NCBI GenBank assembly: GCA_022820665.1
Contig: JAJEFB010000016.1
Span: 46,892-110,891, forward strand
DNA: 64,000 nucleotides
From: Anaerolineae bacterium
GTDB lineage: Bacteria > Chloroflexota > Anaerolineae > Aggregatilineales > Phototrophicaceae
Direction: 5' to 3'
The stretch's first letter is position 1, and each line of letters starts with the position of its first letter. Below the pieces are notes generated by a model. That model did no database searches and was not told the origin of the DNA. It saw nothing but the letters and a program-made list of their open reading frames with translations. The translations under genes and the position numbers were made by a program. Of this stretch, positions 41,013 through 49,558 are shown piece by piece.

Positions 41013-41132
41013 TGGCTCTGTTCCTTTCGCTTTGTCACATGCCCTCATGGTATCCGGCAAATGTGAAGGGAGTCTTGCGCGCCTATCAAGATTATAATAG
41101 AAGTCCAGTGACTTTTCTCGCACTTGTATGCT

Positions 41133-41160
41133 TTGTACATAGTAATCAAATATGTACAAT
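41133..41160 (+). promoter_or_regulatory. Promoter overlapped by a 9-bp inverted repeat, upstream of nuclease/methyltransferase gene
   Basis: TTGTACATA (41133-41141) and TATGTACAA (41151-41159) are perfect inverted arms with a 9-base spacer. The same bases supply a -35-like TTGTAC and a -10-like TACAAT (41155-41160) with a 16-base spacer. A repressor binding here would block the promoter. Restriction-modification genes often use such controller sites, but no controller gene is nearby, so the protein itself or an unknown factor would have to bind. Confidence 0.5.
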
Positions 41161-41201
41161 ACACGCGACAGTGCCTGCAGGATGCTCAGAGACTGGCGGC
41201 T

Positions 41202-44162
41202 ATGGCAACAACGGAACATACCATCAACGACGCGCTTGCAGAATTGCTTCGTGGGACGCGCTGGGCTTGGCGGGGCGAAACCGTCGTCCGGTCGGAGACG
41301 ACGCAGTTGCTTGCCGAGTCCCGCGGACTCCGCCCCGACATACTGGTTACCGAACCTCATACCGCGCCTGTCGTTATCGAAACGGAAGTGTTGCCGGCAG
41401 CGAACGTAGAAGCAGAAGCAATTGCACGATTGGACGAAAAACTTAGTGGAAGTGGTCGTCCAATACTTTCCGCCATTGCCATTCGCCTGCCAACGCGATT
41501 CCGAGACGCGCAAGGGCACACTCTAAAGAAGATAATAGAATCGGCAAATGACCTTGACTTCGCGTACTATACTGGCAAAAATTCCGAGAATTATACGCGT
41601 CATCCGAAAAACGGCTGGTTTACGGGAGGCGTTCACGGTCTTTCACTACTCGTTCAATCCGCGACATTGCCACCGCTGCTCATTGACCGAGCTGCAAATA
41701 TCCTGGAAATTGGTGTCAGCGAGGCAGCCGGCTTGCTGGACGATATAGCCAAAATCCGTCCAGGCACTATAAAAAGAATTGCAGAAACGCTGCATCAGCA
41801 AGACAGCCCACAAACCAGAAGGATGGCAGCAGCCGTCATGGCAAACGCGTTCATGTTTCACGAAGCGCTAGCTGGTGGACCCGGCGAATTGGAGCATGTC
41901 CGCTCGCTAGACGATTTAAGGAGCGGACTATACGGATTGCGGAAATCCGAGATTACCGCTGAATGGAGAAAGATATTAAGAGTCAATTACTGGTCAATTT
42001 TCGATATTGCCACACGACTTCTATCTATAATACCAACTCAATCAAGCAAGGAACTGATTGGCCGCCTGTCTCTCACAGCGGAAGCGCTGCTGGAAAACAA
42101 CCTGATGCGCTCGCACGATTTGACCGGTACCGTCTTTCAAAGGTTAATTTCAGATAGAAAGTTTCTCGCCGCCTATTATACGAGGCCCGCGTCAGCAGCG
42201 CTCTTGGTCGGGCTGGCAGTCAACAGCTACAGTCTGCTCGGTGATGGCGGATGGTCGGATCCAGAGCAGGTCAAGGCATTGCGCATCGCGGATTTCTCCT
42301 GCGGCACCGGCACATTGCTATCTACTGCCTACCAGCGCATAAGCCAATTGCATGAGTTGTATGGGGGCGACTCCGCTTCCCTGCATCCCGATATGATGGC
42401 CAGCGTATTATTGGGCTGTGACATCCTTCCCGCCGCAGCGCACTTGACTGCATCGATGCTTTCCAGCGCCCACCCAACTGTAAAATACGCGGGTAGCCGC
42501 GTCTTCACACTGCCCTACGGTTTGCAAGAGGATGAGACGATTGCGCTCGGCTCAATTGATCTGCTGCGCGATATGGCGCTTTTGCAAGGCTTGGAGATTA
42601 CGGCAAAATCAATTGAAGGCGCCGGTGAAGCGGAACTAAATGCCTGGCATTACGCGCCGCACGTCTCTTTTGATTTGGTGATTATGAACCCGCCGTTTAC
42701 CCGCGCCACCAATCACGAAGGCGAGCATGAAAATGTGCCAAATCCGATGTTCGCCGCTTTTGGCTCAAGCGCCGAAGAACAGAAAGCCATGGCGAATGCG
42801 GCAAAAAAGCTTACCGCTGGTACGATAGCTCATGGCAATGCCGGCGAGGCTTCTATCTTTCTCACCCTTGCGGACAGGAAACTGACAGAAGACGGTATGC
42901 TGGCCATGGTTATGCCGTTGACTCTTCTGACGGGATCCTCGTGGGAAAAATGTCGAAATCGCTTAGCAGAATCCTACGAGAACTTAATCTTAGTATCAAT
43001 TGCTGGCAGCGACAGCAAGTCAATGTCGTTTTCGGCAGATACTGGCATGGCAGAATGCCTGGTTGTCGGCAGAAGAAACGGAAAGAGACAATCGCGCGCT
43101 ACTTTTGTAGTGCTTGAGAAATCACCAGAACATCCCGCCTATAGTGCCGTAATAGCCAGGCAGGTTGTACAGCTAACCAATGACAGTGGGATACGGCGCT
43201 TAGAAGGTATTCCAGTCGGCGGTACGCACATAACAGTCGGCGGCGACCTGATAGGTCAAGCAATTGATGTACCTTTACCGACTACAGGCAGTTGGAAAGT
43301 CGCCCGGATTGTCGATCTCTCGCTGGCACAGAGTGCTTTTCATTTGGCTGAAAAATGCCATGTTTGGCTGCCGACGCAGGCCAGTCCAGCAAGCATTCCG
43401 ATGGCAACAATCAGGCAGATAGGCGAAATTGGACCTATACATCGAGACATTACCGGTACGAATCCTGATGGTTCGATAAGAGGTCCCTTTGAAGTTCGGC
43501 AATTGCGTCCTAACGGTGTCCCAACTTACCCCGTCCTGTGGGCACATGACGCCAAACGAGAGAGAACCATGATGTTCGAGGCGGACCGCGAAGGCGTACC
43601 GCGCCACGCCAATTCAGCCACCGCGCAAGCCATGATCGACGAAAAAGCCGCGCGAGTATTTCAGACCGCCTCGCACTGCCATTCCAATCTTGATTTTCAA
43701 TTCAACGCTCAATCGACTTCTATGCAGTTTACGTCTCGGAAAACCATCGGTGGCCGCGCCTGGATTTCTCTGCAATTGCCGACGCTGGACCACGAAAAAG
43801 CCTTGGTGATTTGGGGGAACTCAATCCTGGGGATGATGATGTATTGGTGGCATTCTTCCAAACAACAAGCGGCGCGGGGAATGCTTACCAAAACAACTTT
43901 GCAAACACTCCCCATCCTCGACGTCACCGCCCTCACCACCGACCAACTCGCCCGAGCCGCGCAAATCTTCGACGAAACCTGCCAACTGCCGCTCAAACCT
44001 GTACACGAACTCGACATCGACGAAAACCGCAAAATTCTCGATCGCCGCTTCTACGGCGAAGTGCTGGGCTTGCCCGATGCCGTCCTCGCCGACGGCGGAC
44101 CACTGGACATCCTTCGTCAAAAACTCTGCCGCGAGCCATCCATTCGCGGCAGCAAAAAGTAA
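41202..44162 (+). CDS. Large N6-adenine methyltransferase with N-terminal nuclease-like region (type IIG-like)
   Basis: About 986 aa. The N-terminus (about residues 45-62) holds RPDILVTEPHTAPVVIETEV, which has the Asp and Glu pattern of a PD-(D/E)XK nuclease but ends ETE instead of ExK. The central methyltransferase has a motif X-like stretch AAYYTRPASAALLVGLAV, motif I ADFSCGTGT (about 363-371) and motif IV IMNPPF (about 494-499). That fits gamma-class N6-adenine enzymes. The C-terminal 350 residues probably contain the target-recognition domain. The ATG at 41202 was taken because an earlier ATG (41124) would lie in the promoter. Less GC-rich than neighbours, so horizontal transfer is likely. 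No BREX, DISARM or type I partners are nearby. Confidence 0.85.
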   Translation: MATTEHTINDALAELLRGTRWAWRGETVVRSETTQLLAESRGLRPDILVTEPHTAPVVIETEVLPAANVEAEAIARLDEKLSGSGRPILSAIAIRLPTRFRDAQGHTLKKIIESANDLDFAYYTGKNSENYTRHPKNGWFTGGVHGLSLLVQSATLPPLLIDRAANILEIGVSEAAGLLDDIAKIRPGTIKRIAETLHQQDSPQTRRMAAAVMANAFMFHEALAGGPGELEHVRSLDDLRSGLYGLRKSEITAEWRKILRVNYWSIFDIATRLLSIIPTQSSKELIGRLSLTAEALLENNLMRSHDLTGTVFQRLISDRKFLAAYYTRPASAALLVGLAVNSYSLLGDGGWSDPEQVKALRIADFSCGTGTLLSTAYQRISQLHELYGGDSASLHPDMMASVLLGCDILPAAAHLTASMLSSAHPTVKYAGSRVFTLPYGLQEDETIALGSIDLLRDMALLQGLEITAKSIEGAGEAELNAWHYAPHVSFDLVIMNPPFTRATNHEGEHENVPNPMFAAFGSSAEEQKAMANAAKKLTAGTIAHGNAGEASIFLTLADRKLTEDGMLAMVMPLTLLTGSSWEKCRNRLAESYENLILVSIAGSDSKSMSFSADTGMAECLVVGRRNGKRQSRATFVVLEKSPEHPAYSAVIARQVVQLTNDSGIRRLEGIPVGGTHITVGGDLIGQAIDVPLPTTGSWKVARIVDLSLAQSAFHLAEKCHVWLPTQASPASIPMATIRQIGEIGPIHRDITGTNPDGSIRGPFEVRQLRPNGVPTYPVLWAHDAKRERTMMFEADREGVPRHANSATAQAMIDEKAARVFQTASHCHSNLDFQFNAQSTSMQFTSRKTIGGRAWISLQLPTLDHEKALVIWGNSILGMMMYWWHSSKQQAARGMLTKTTLQTLPILDVTALTTDQLARAAQIFDETCQLPLKPVHELDIDENRKILDRRFYGEVLGLPDAVLADGGPLDILRQKLCREPSIRGSKK

Positions 44163-44187
44163 TCACAATCATTCAGGAGCCCACACC

Positions 44188-44661
44188 ATGCCCAAGCAAA
44201 TCCCTATCAGCGAAGTCGCGCGCGGATTCCAGTTCCTGCTGGTCGAAACCTTCGAAAACGTGCAGGGCGCTTACCTCGACCAGGGCACGTCGTTCTTCGA
44301 GACCCTCGCCGATATCAGCGCGGCTGACGCCTCGCAGCCCATGGGCGATTGCGCCACTGTCGCCGCCCATGTCGCGCATGTGACGTATTACCTGCGCGTT
44401 TTGGAAGATCGCATGTTCAGCCGCGACCTGAGCTATGTAAACTGGGACGAGATCTGGGGGAGCGTCAGCGGGGTCACTGAAGCGGAATGGGAAGCCATGA
44501 TCGCGGACTTGCGCAGGACTTATGAGCGCATCAAGGGTCATCTCGATGAAGCCGAGAGTTGGGATGGCATCACCGAATTGTCCTCGATGCTGGGCATCAT
44601 CGCGCACAGCGCCTATCATCTAGGCGAAATCCGCCAGATGACCTGTCATTTGGAGGCATGA
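44188..44661 (+). CDS. DinB-like/DUF664-type four-helix protein
   Basis: A 157-aa protein with a four-helix-bundle layout. Metal-type histidines occur in VAAHVAHVTYYL and near the end in GIIAHSAYHLGEIRQM, as in DinB/YfiT-like putative metal enzymes or thiol transferases. The ATG at 44188 has AGGAG eight bases upstream, 25 bp after the methyltransferase stop. GGAGG near its end serves the next gene, which starts in the base after its stop. Role is unknown; many family members are detoxification enzymes or stress-induced. Confidence 0.8.
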   Translation: MPKQIPISEVARGFQFLLVETFENVQGAYLDQGTSFFETLADISAADASQPMGDCATVAAHVAHVTYYLRVLEDRMFSRDLSYVNWDEIWGSVSGVTEAEWEAMIADLRRTYERIKGHLDEAESWDGITELSSMLGIIAHSAYHLGEIRQMTCHLEA

Positions 44662-45762
44662 ATGACCAGGCAAGTCACAGTCTATCGCGAGCCGGGGCGC
44701 TTCGCTGGCTGGCCCGCCAACTACGGCATGTGGGCATGGGACGACGAGATCGTCGTCGGCTTCACCCTCGGCACGCACAAGACCGTCGAGCGGGGCCATG
44801 CGCGCGACAGGCGCCTGCCTTTCGTCAATATGCAAGCGCGCAGCTTTGATGGCGGCGAAACCTGGACGCTTGAAGACTTCAATGGCGCGCGCCCGGGCGG
44901 GAGAGGCTTGTCGGCCGATGAGCACATGGATGAGGGCTTGCGGCTGGCGGAGGTCATGGACGCGCAGACCGCGGCTATTCCATCCCAGCCGCTGAATTTT
45001 GCGCAGGGCGATTTCGCCTTGATGGTGGCGCGCACCGGCTTGGCGCCCGGCGTCTTTTCTTTCTTTTATCTGTCGGCGGATCGCTGTCGCAGTTGGCAAG
45101 GTCCATACCGCCTGCCGATGTTTGGCACGGCGGGCATCGCTTCTCGCACCGATTATCTGATTCAAAGCGAGCGCAAGGCGCTGTTTTTCCTGAGCGCCAA
45201 CAAAGGCGATGGCGAGGAAGGCAAGACCATCTGCGTCCGGACGGAGGACGGCGGCATGAGCTTCGAGTTGCTGTCCGAGGTGGGCGAGGAACCGCTGGGA
45301 GCAGGCGATTTCGCCACGATGCCCGCGGCTCTGCAATTGCCCGGCGGCCGTCTCTTGTGCGCGCGCCGCTGCCGTAAAGGCGCTCGCGGATATAGCTGGA
45401 TCGATCTCTACGCCTCCGACGACGCCGGGCGCTCATGGCGCTTCCTGAATCGTCCCGTCGCATTTCGCCAGCCGGGCCACGCTGGCAATCCGCCCTGCTT
45501 GAAATACCTAGCTGACGGCCGCCTGCTGCTGATGTACGGCGACCGCGACGGTCCCTACAAGATCTCCGCGCGCATCAGCGCGGACCAGGGCAAGTCCTGG
45601 AGCGACGAAATCACCTTGCGGGCCGGCGGCGCCAACAGCGATATGGGTTATGTGCGGGCGGTCCTGCTGGAGGACGGGAGGGTGGTCGCCGCTTACTACA
45701 TCAATGACCGCCCCGATGGCGACGGCGAACGCTTCATCGAGGCGACGATTTGGACGCCATGA
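44662..45762 (+). CDS. BNR/Asp-box repeat protein (sialidase-like fold)
   Basis: A 366-aa beta-propeller-type protein with four Asp boxes: SFDGGETW, TEDGGMSF, SDDAGRSW and SADQGKSW. It resembles exo-alpha-sialidase and related BNR hydrolases but no signal peptide is seen, so it may act in the cytoplasm or be a non-catalytic relative. The ATG follows the DinB stop directly. Its own stop overlaps the next methyltransferase ATG by four bases, so the three genes form an operon. Catalytic Arg triad and Tyr of true sialidases could not be confirmed by eye. Confidence 0.8.
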   Translation: MTRQVTVYREPGRFAGWPANYGMWAWDDEIVVGFTLGTHKTVERGHARDRRLPFVNMQARSFDGGETWTLEDFNGARPGGRGLSADEHMDEGLRLAEVMDAQTAAIPSQPLNFAQGDFALMVARTGLAPGVFSFFYLSADRCRSWQGPYRLPMFGTAGIASRTDYLIQSERKALFFLSANKGDGEEGKTICVRTEDGGMSFELLSEVGEEPLGAGDFATMPAALQLPGGRLLCARRCRKGARGYSWIDLYASDDAGRSWRFLNRPVAFRQPGHAGNPPCLKYLADGRLLLMYGDRDGPYKISARISADQGKSWSDEITLRAGGANSDMGYVRAVLLEDGRVVAAYYINDRPDGDGERFIEATIWTP

Positions 45763-46703
45763 CCCGGCGCAGCATTCCCAATCGCAGTTTCTTCGGTGGC
45801 GACAACCTGCCCTTCCTGCGAGCCATCGCAGAGCAATCCATCCACCTCATCGCGACGGACCCGCCCTTCAACAAGGACCGCGATTTCGGCGCTGCCTTCC
45901 GCGATCGTTGGTCCTGGAACCGCGACGCGCGCGCTGAATGGATCGACGACATCAAGGGCAGTTGCCCCGCCCTCTGGTCCGTGATCGAAACGGCGCGGCG
46001 CACCGCCGACGCGAGCATGAGCGCCTACTTGTGCTGGCTGGGCATTCGCCTGCTGGAAATGCATCGCGTCTTGCGCGGCGACGGCAGCCTCTACCTGCAC
46101 ATCGACCATAGTGCCCAAGCCTATGTCAAGCTGGCGCTGGACGCCGTCTTCGGCTTGGATAACTTCCGCAACGAAATCGTCTGGTATTACAAAACTGGCG
46201 GACTCAGCAAGCGCTGGTTCGGACGCAAGCACGATAGCATCCTCTTCTACAGCAAGTCGGACAGCTACACCTTCAATCCGCAGCAGGAGAAATCTTACCT
46301 GTCGCACAAATACGGCTTTTCCAATATCTCGCTCGACGAAGACGACGGCGGCGTCTATCGCATGGCTGCCATGCGCGATGTCTGGGATATTCCCGCCCTG
46401 CGCGGCAACCAACCCGAGGCGACCGGTTATCCCACGCAGAAGCCGCTGGCGCTATACGAGCGCATTATTCGGGCGTCGAGCAAGGAAAGCGATATCGTGA
46501 TCGATCCCTTCTGCGGTAGCGGCACCACGGTCGTCGCCGCCGAGCGGCTGGGGCGGCGCTGGCTGGCTGCGGATCTCTGGGACGGGGCTTATGAGACGCT
46601 CTGCGCGCGGTTGGAAGCGGAGGGCTTTCTTGGGATAGAGCGTATTGCATACTCAGCTATCGCGACCGTCGGCTCAAAAGAGAGCGCGTTCGATTCTGAT
46701 TAG
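45759..46703 (+). CDS. Site-specific DNA methyltransferase, beta class
   Basis: A 314-aa amino-methyltransferase. Motif IV DPPFNKDRDF (about residues 34-43) precedes motif I IDPFCGSGTT (248-257), the order of beta-class N6-adenine and N4-cytosine enzymes. DPPF favours N6-adenine. GYPTQKPLALYERII is the motif X region before motif I. It has no adjacent restriction gene and is the last gene of the DinB-BNR operon (ATGA overlap with the BNR gene), so it is probably an orphan methyltransferase or a carry-over from a phage or RM system. Confidence 0.88.
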   Translation: MTRRSIPNRSFFGGDNLPFLRAIAEQSIHLIATDPPFNKDRDFGAAFRDRWSWNRDARAEWIDDIKGSCPALWSVIETARRTADASMSAYLCWLGIRLLEMHRVLRGDGSLYLHIDHSAQAYVKLALDAVFGLDNFRNEIVWYYKTGGLSKRWFGRKHDSILFYSKSDSYTFNPQQEKSYLSHKYGFSNISLDEDDGGVYRMAAMRDVWDIPALRGNQPEATGYPTQKPLALYERIIRASSKESDIVIDPFCGSGTTVVAAERLGRRWLAADLWDGAYETLCARLEAEGFLGIERIAYSAIATVGSKESAFDSD

Positions 46704-46916
46704 AGTATAACGGCACGGGCTTTGTCAGTTGCCTTGCCCGAATTACCCTAGCGACCATCGAACTTGCTTAATCTCGTTATTGCAGGCGCAAAGCAAATCT
46801 CGCGGGAACAGCCCTGTAATCCACCTGTAATACTCCCCTAATTCCCCTGCAACATCCGACCTCTACAGTGAAACCGCAGCATTCGCTGTCCAATCTATTC
46901 ACTAAGGAGTGCAGAA
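46704..46916. other. Intergenic region before spondin gene
   Basis: 213 bp without an ORF. It includes an AAGGAG ribosome site at the 3' end. No convincing -10/-35 pair, terminator or repeat was seen. It should contain the spondin promoter because the gene is not close to others. Confidence 0.5.
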
Positions 46917-48266
46917 ATGCGACTGAAAACAAGTTTTATCCTCGCGCTGCTGCTGGTCATCAGCGGCGGCGTCCTGGCGGACCATCACGAAGGCGCGACC
47001 TTCACTGTCACCATTGAAAACATCTCCGGCATCGGCTTGTTCGAGAATACCGGCGTGGCGGCGGTTCCCGTCGGCGGCGATAGCGCGGGACCGGCATTGC
47101 CCGGCGGCGCTTATGAATTTGTCATCCAGGCTCAAGTCGGCGATACCTTGACCTTCGCCACCATGCTGGCGCAATCGAACGACCTCTTCTTCGCGCCGGA
47201 CGAAGCCGGTATCGCCCTCTTTGACGCCGACGGCAACCCCGTCAGCGGCGATGTCAGCGACCAGGTTGAACTCTGGGACGCCGGCACCGAGCGCAACCAG
47301 CCCATCGGCCTGGGCGATCAGCAAGCCCCGCGCCAAGCCGCGCCCAACACCGGCGTCGCTGGAATGGGCATCGTGCGCTTGGCAAGCGACCTCAACGACG
47401 GCTTGAGCTATCCCGCCGCCACTGAGATTGTTTCGGTTTCATTGACGCCGGGCGACATGGGGCAATTCACCGTGCGCATCGAGAATGTCTCGGGCGATTC
47501 CATGTTTGCGACGCCGATCACGCCGATCTTCTGGCTGGTGGAATCACGCGATATGATGATGGACGATGACATGATGATGCGCGGCGCGCTCTTCACATCG
47601 GGCCATCCCGACTTCGGCTATGGTCTGGAATCCTTGGCGGAAGACGGGGATCCCTCGACCTTGGCGGAGGTCATGGGCGGCGGCGATTTCGCTACGCCGC
47701 TGGCGCCCGTCGTCTGGGCGCTTCACGAGGACATGATGGGCGTCGGCGTCTTCTTCACGACAGGTGAAGCCGACCGCGGCCAGGGCTTGGAGGCTCTGGC
47801 GGAAGATGGTAACCCGGCTGCGTTGGCGGATTCGCTGGGCGATGTTCGTCACGGCGTGCAAGCGGCGCCCGATGGCGCGGACGGTCCCGGACCGGCTTTC
47901 CCCGGCGGCAGCTATAGCTTCAGCTTCGAGGCCTCGGCGGGCGACCGTCTGTCCTTCGCGACCATGTTCGTGCAGTCCAACGATCTCTTCTTGGGACCGG
48001 ACGAAGATGGCATTGCGCTCTTCGATGACATGGGTCATCCCATCGAAGGTCGCGTCACCCGTCATATTGATCTCTGGGACGCTGGCACCGAGGTCAATCA
48101 AGAGCCGGGCGTCGGCGTCGACCAAGCGCCGCGTCAAGCCGGACCCAATACCGGCGCCGATGAAATGGGCGTCGTTCAGCTAGTCGCCGACAGCGGCGAC
48201 GGTTATACCTATTCGCCTGTCGCGGCGCTGGTCCGCGTCACCATCTCTGTCGACTCGATGGAATAA
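46917..48266 (+). CDS. Exported spondin-domain protein with internal duplications
   Basis: A 449-aa protein with a signal peptide (RLKTSFILALLLVISGGVLA). Two spondin-like units start ATFTVTIENISG (about residue 27) and QFTVRIENVSG (183). Long matching blocks lie at 58-155 and 324-425, including ATMLAQSNDLF versus ATMFVQSNDLF and LWDAGTERNQP versus LWDAGTEVNQE. The second unit also has two copies of a half-unit (197-251 and 258-305) with ATPxxPxxW and GLExLAEDGxPxxLA. The first unit lacks it. Spondin domains occur in adhesion and extracellular-matrix proteins. A short Met/Asp run (MMMDDDMMM) sits in the first half-unit. Function here is unknown; no membrane anchor is seen. Confidence 0.82.
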   Translation: MRLKTSFILALLLVISGGVLADHHEGATFTVTIENISGIGLFENTGVAAVPVGGDSAGPALPGGAYEFVIQAQVGDTLTFATMLAQSNDLFFAPDEAGIALFDADGNPVSGDVSDQVELWDAGTERNQPIGLGDQQAPRQAAPNTGVAGMGIVRLASDLNDGLSYPAATEIVSVSLTPGDMGQFTVRIENVSGDSMFATPITPIFWLVESRDMMMDDDMMMRGALFTSGHPDFGYGLESLAEDGDPSTLAEVMGGGDFATPLAPVVWALHEDMMGVGVFFTTGEADRGQGLEALAEDGNPAALADSLGDVRHGVQAAPDGADGPGPAFPGGSYSFSFEASAGDRLSFATMFVQSNDLFLGPDEDGIALFDDMGHPIEGRVTRHIDLWDAGTEVNQEPGVGVDQAPRQAGPNTGADEMGVVQLVADSGDGYTYSPVAALVRVTISVDSME

Positions 48267-48297
48267 TCCACCGCAAGCAACTGCTTCGCCGGTAGAT

Positions 48298-48342
48298 CAA
48301 GTCTCCCCCCAAAGCTTTGGGGGGAGACCTAGAGGGGGGTTG
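48298..48342. repeat. Perfect 28-bp palindrome and repeat between convergent genes
   Basis: GTCTCCCCCCAAAG (48301-48314) and its exact complement CTTTGGGGGGAGAC (48315-48328) form a 28-bp perfect palindrome, followed by CTAGAGGGGGGTTGACT. The reverse-strand gene's stop codon (48329-48331) and its last few codons lie in this repeat. It could end transcription from both sides, though a T-run is absent. Confidence 0.65.
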
Positions 48343-49486
48343 ACTCCGGCAAAGGCAAATCCACCCAGCGCCGTTCACGATGCGATAGCTCCACGGCGTT
48401 TATGATCTCCTGGACTTGCGCGTTTTGCGCGAAGTTTCCCTGATTCTCGCCGCTATCGTTGACGATTTCTTCCATGAAGTTGTGGACGAGATTAGCATAA
48501 AACATCGCCGGCCAGGGTTCGCCCGGCGTATAAGCGGGCGGGAAGTAACTGGGGGGTATGTCCACCGCAACATATTCCACCTCATCAGCGTCAGGGCTCG
48601 TGGATTTACGCAGCGCTTCCTGATTTTCCAGTTCGGCGCCCAGGCGACAGAGCAGCGCCCCTTCCGAGCCGTAGACGCGCGCTTCGACACCGGGATAGCT
48701 GTTCACGGTGACGTAGCTGGTTTGAATCGTGCAGAAGCCGCCATTGCTGTATTCGCCGATATAGACATCACCGTCATCGATATTGGTGCGAATGAAATCT
48801 CCGTTCGGCATGGTGCGATAGGGCACGAAGTTGTAGAGTAGCCCTACCAGGCTCTTCAGCGGGCTATCCATGAACCAGAGACTAATGTCGATAATGGGAG
48901 CGCCGTAACCCTCTACGGATGACACCTTGATGTCTTTCGAGCCCGTCTCCACGATCATATCTTCTTTGGTGACCGGTTCGGTCGGGCTGATGAATTGGGA
49001 GTTTTGCTCGTAGCCGTTGAAGATCCAGGGCTCGCCGACGAACCCGTCGGCGATGAGATCGCGCATGTATTGAATGGAAGGCGCATAGCGGAAGGTCATG
49101 CCCACTTTGGTTTTCAGCCCCTTTGATACAGCCAGCTCGTGGGCGCGCCAGGTGTTGCGATAATCGTGCGCGACCGGTTTTTCGCACAGGCAATGCTTGC
49201 CCGCCTCCAGCGCGGCAAACGCCAGCGGTTCGTGATTATTCTTGTCACTGAGGTCGCCGCGCGTGCAAACATCGATAACGTCAATATCGTCGCGGCTTAG
49301 CATCGCCTGATAGTCCGTGTAGACGCTATCGATATCAAAGCGGGCGGCCGCGCTCTTGGCCAGGTCTTCGTTCAAATCGCAGACCGCTACCAAGTCACAG
49401 AGCGGCGATCGCTGGAATCCCGGCAGGTGCGCGCTGTTCGACCAACGCCCGGCGCCAATTACTCCTACCCGCAGTTTATCAGGCAT
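48329..49486 (-). CDS. Gfo/Idh/MocA family oxidoreductase
   Basis: A 385-aa NAD(P)-dependent oxidoreductase. The N-terminal nucleotide motif GVIGAGRWSNSAHLPGF, the DVIDVCTRGD strand and the CEKPVAHDYRN motif (catalytic EKP) are all present. A C-terminal beta-sheet substrate domain follows. GGAGAAG precedes the ATG. Members act on sugars, inositol or similar polyols. The last residues (ESTPL) are encoded by the palindromic repeat, so the original C-terminus may have been changed. Confidence 0.9.
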   Translation of the reverse strand: MPDKLRVGVIGAGRWSNSAHLPGFQRSPLCDLVAVCDLNEDLAKSAAARFDIDSVYTDYQAMLSRDDIDVIDVCTRGDLSDKNNHEPLAFAALEAGKHCLCEKPVAHDYRNTWRAHELAVSKGLKTKVGMTFRYAPSIQYMRDLIADGFVGEPWIFNGYEQNSQFISPTEPVTKEDMIVETGSKDIKVSSVEGYGAPIIDISLWFMDSPLKSLVGLLYNFVPYRTMPNGDFIRTNIDDGDVYIGEYSNGGFCTIQTSYVTVNSYPGVEARVYGSEGALLCRLGAELENQEALRKSTSPDADEVEYVAVDIPPSYFPPAYTPGEPWPAMFYANLVHNFMEEIVNDSGENQGNFAQNAQVQEIINAVELSHRERRWVDLPLPESTPL

Positions 49487-49558
49487 AAGTTCTTCTCCAT
49501 TGCGCCAGCATGCTCATTCGAGCGCCTGGCAGATTTATTCGAAATCTTGCAACTTTCG

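Noticed and set aside
41202..44162. Possible BREX (PglX) or DISARM methyltransferase
   Set aside because: No pglZ, brxC, brxL, drmA or other partner genes are found on either side; neighbours are msrB and a DinB-like gene.
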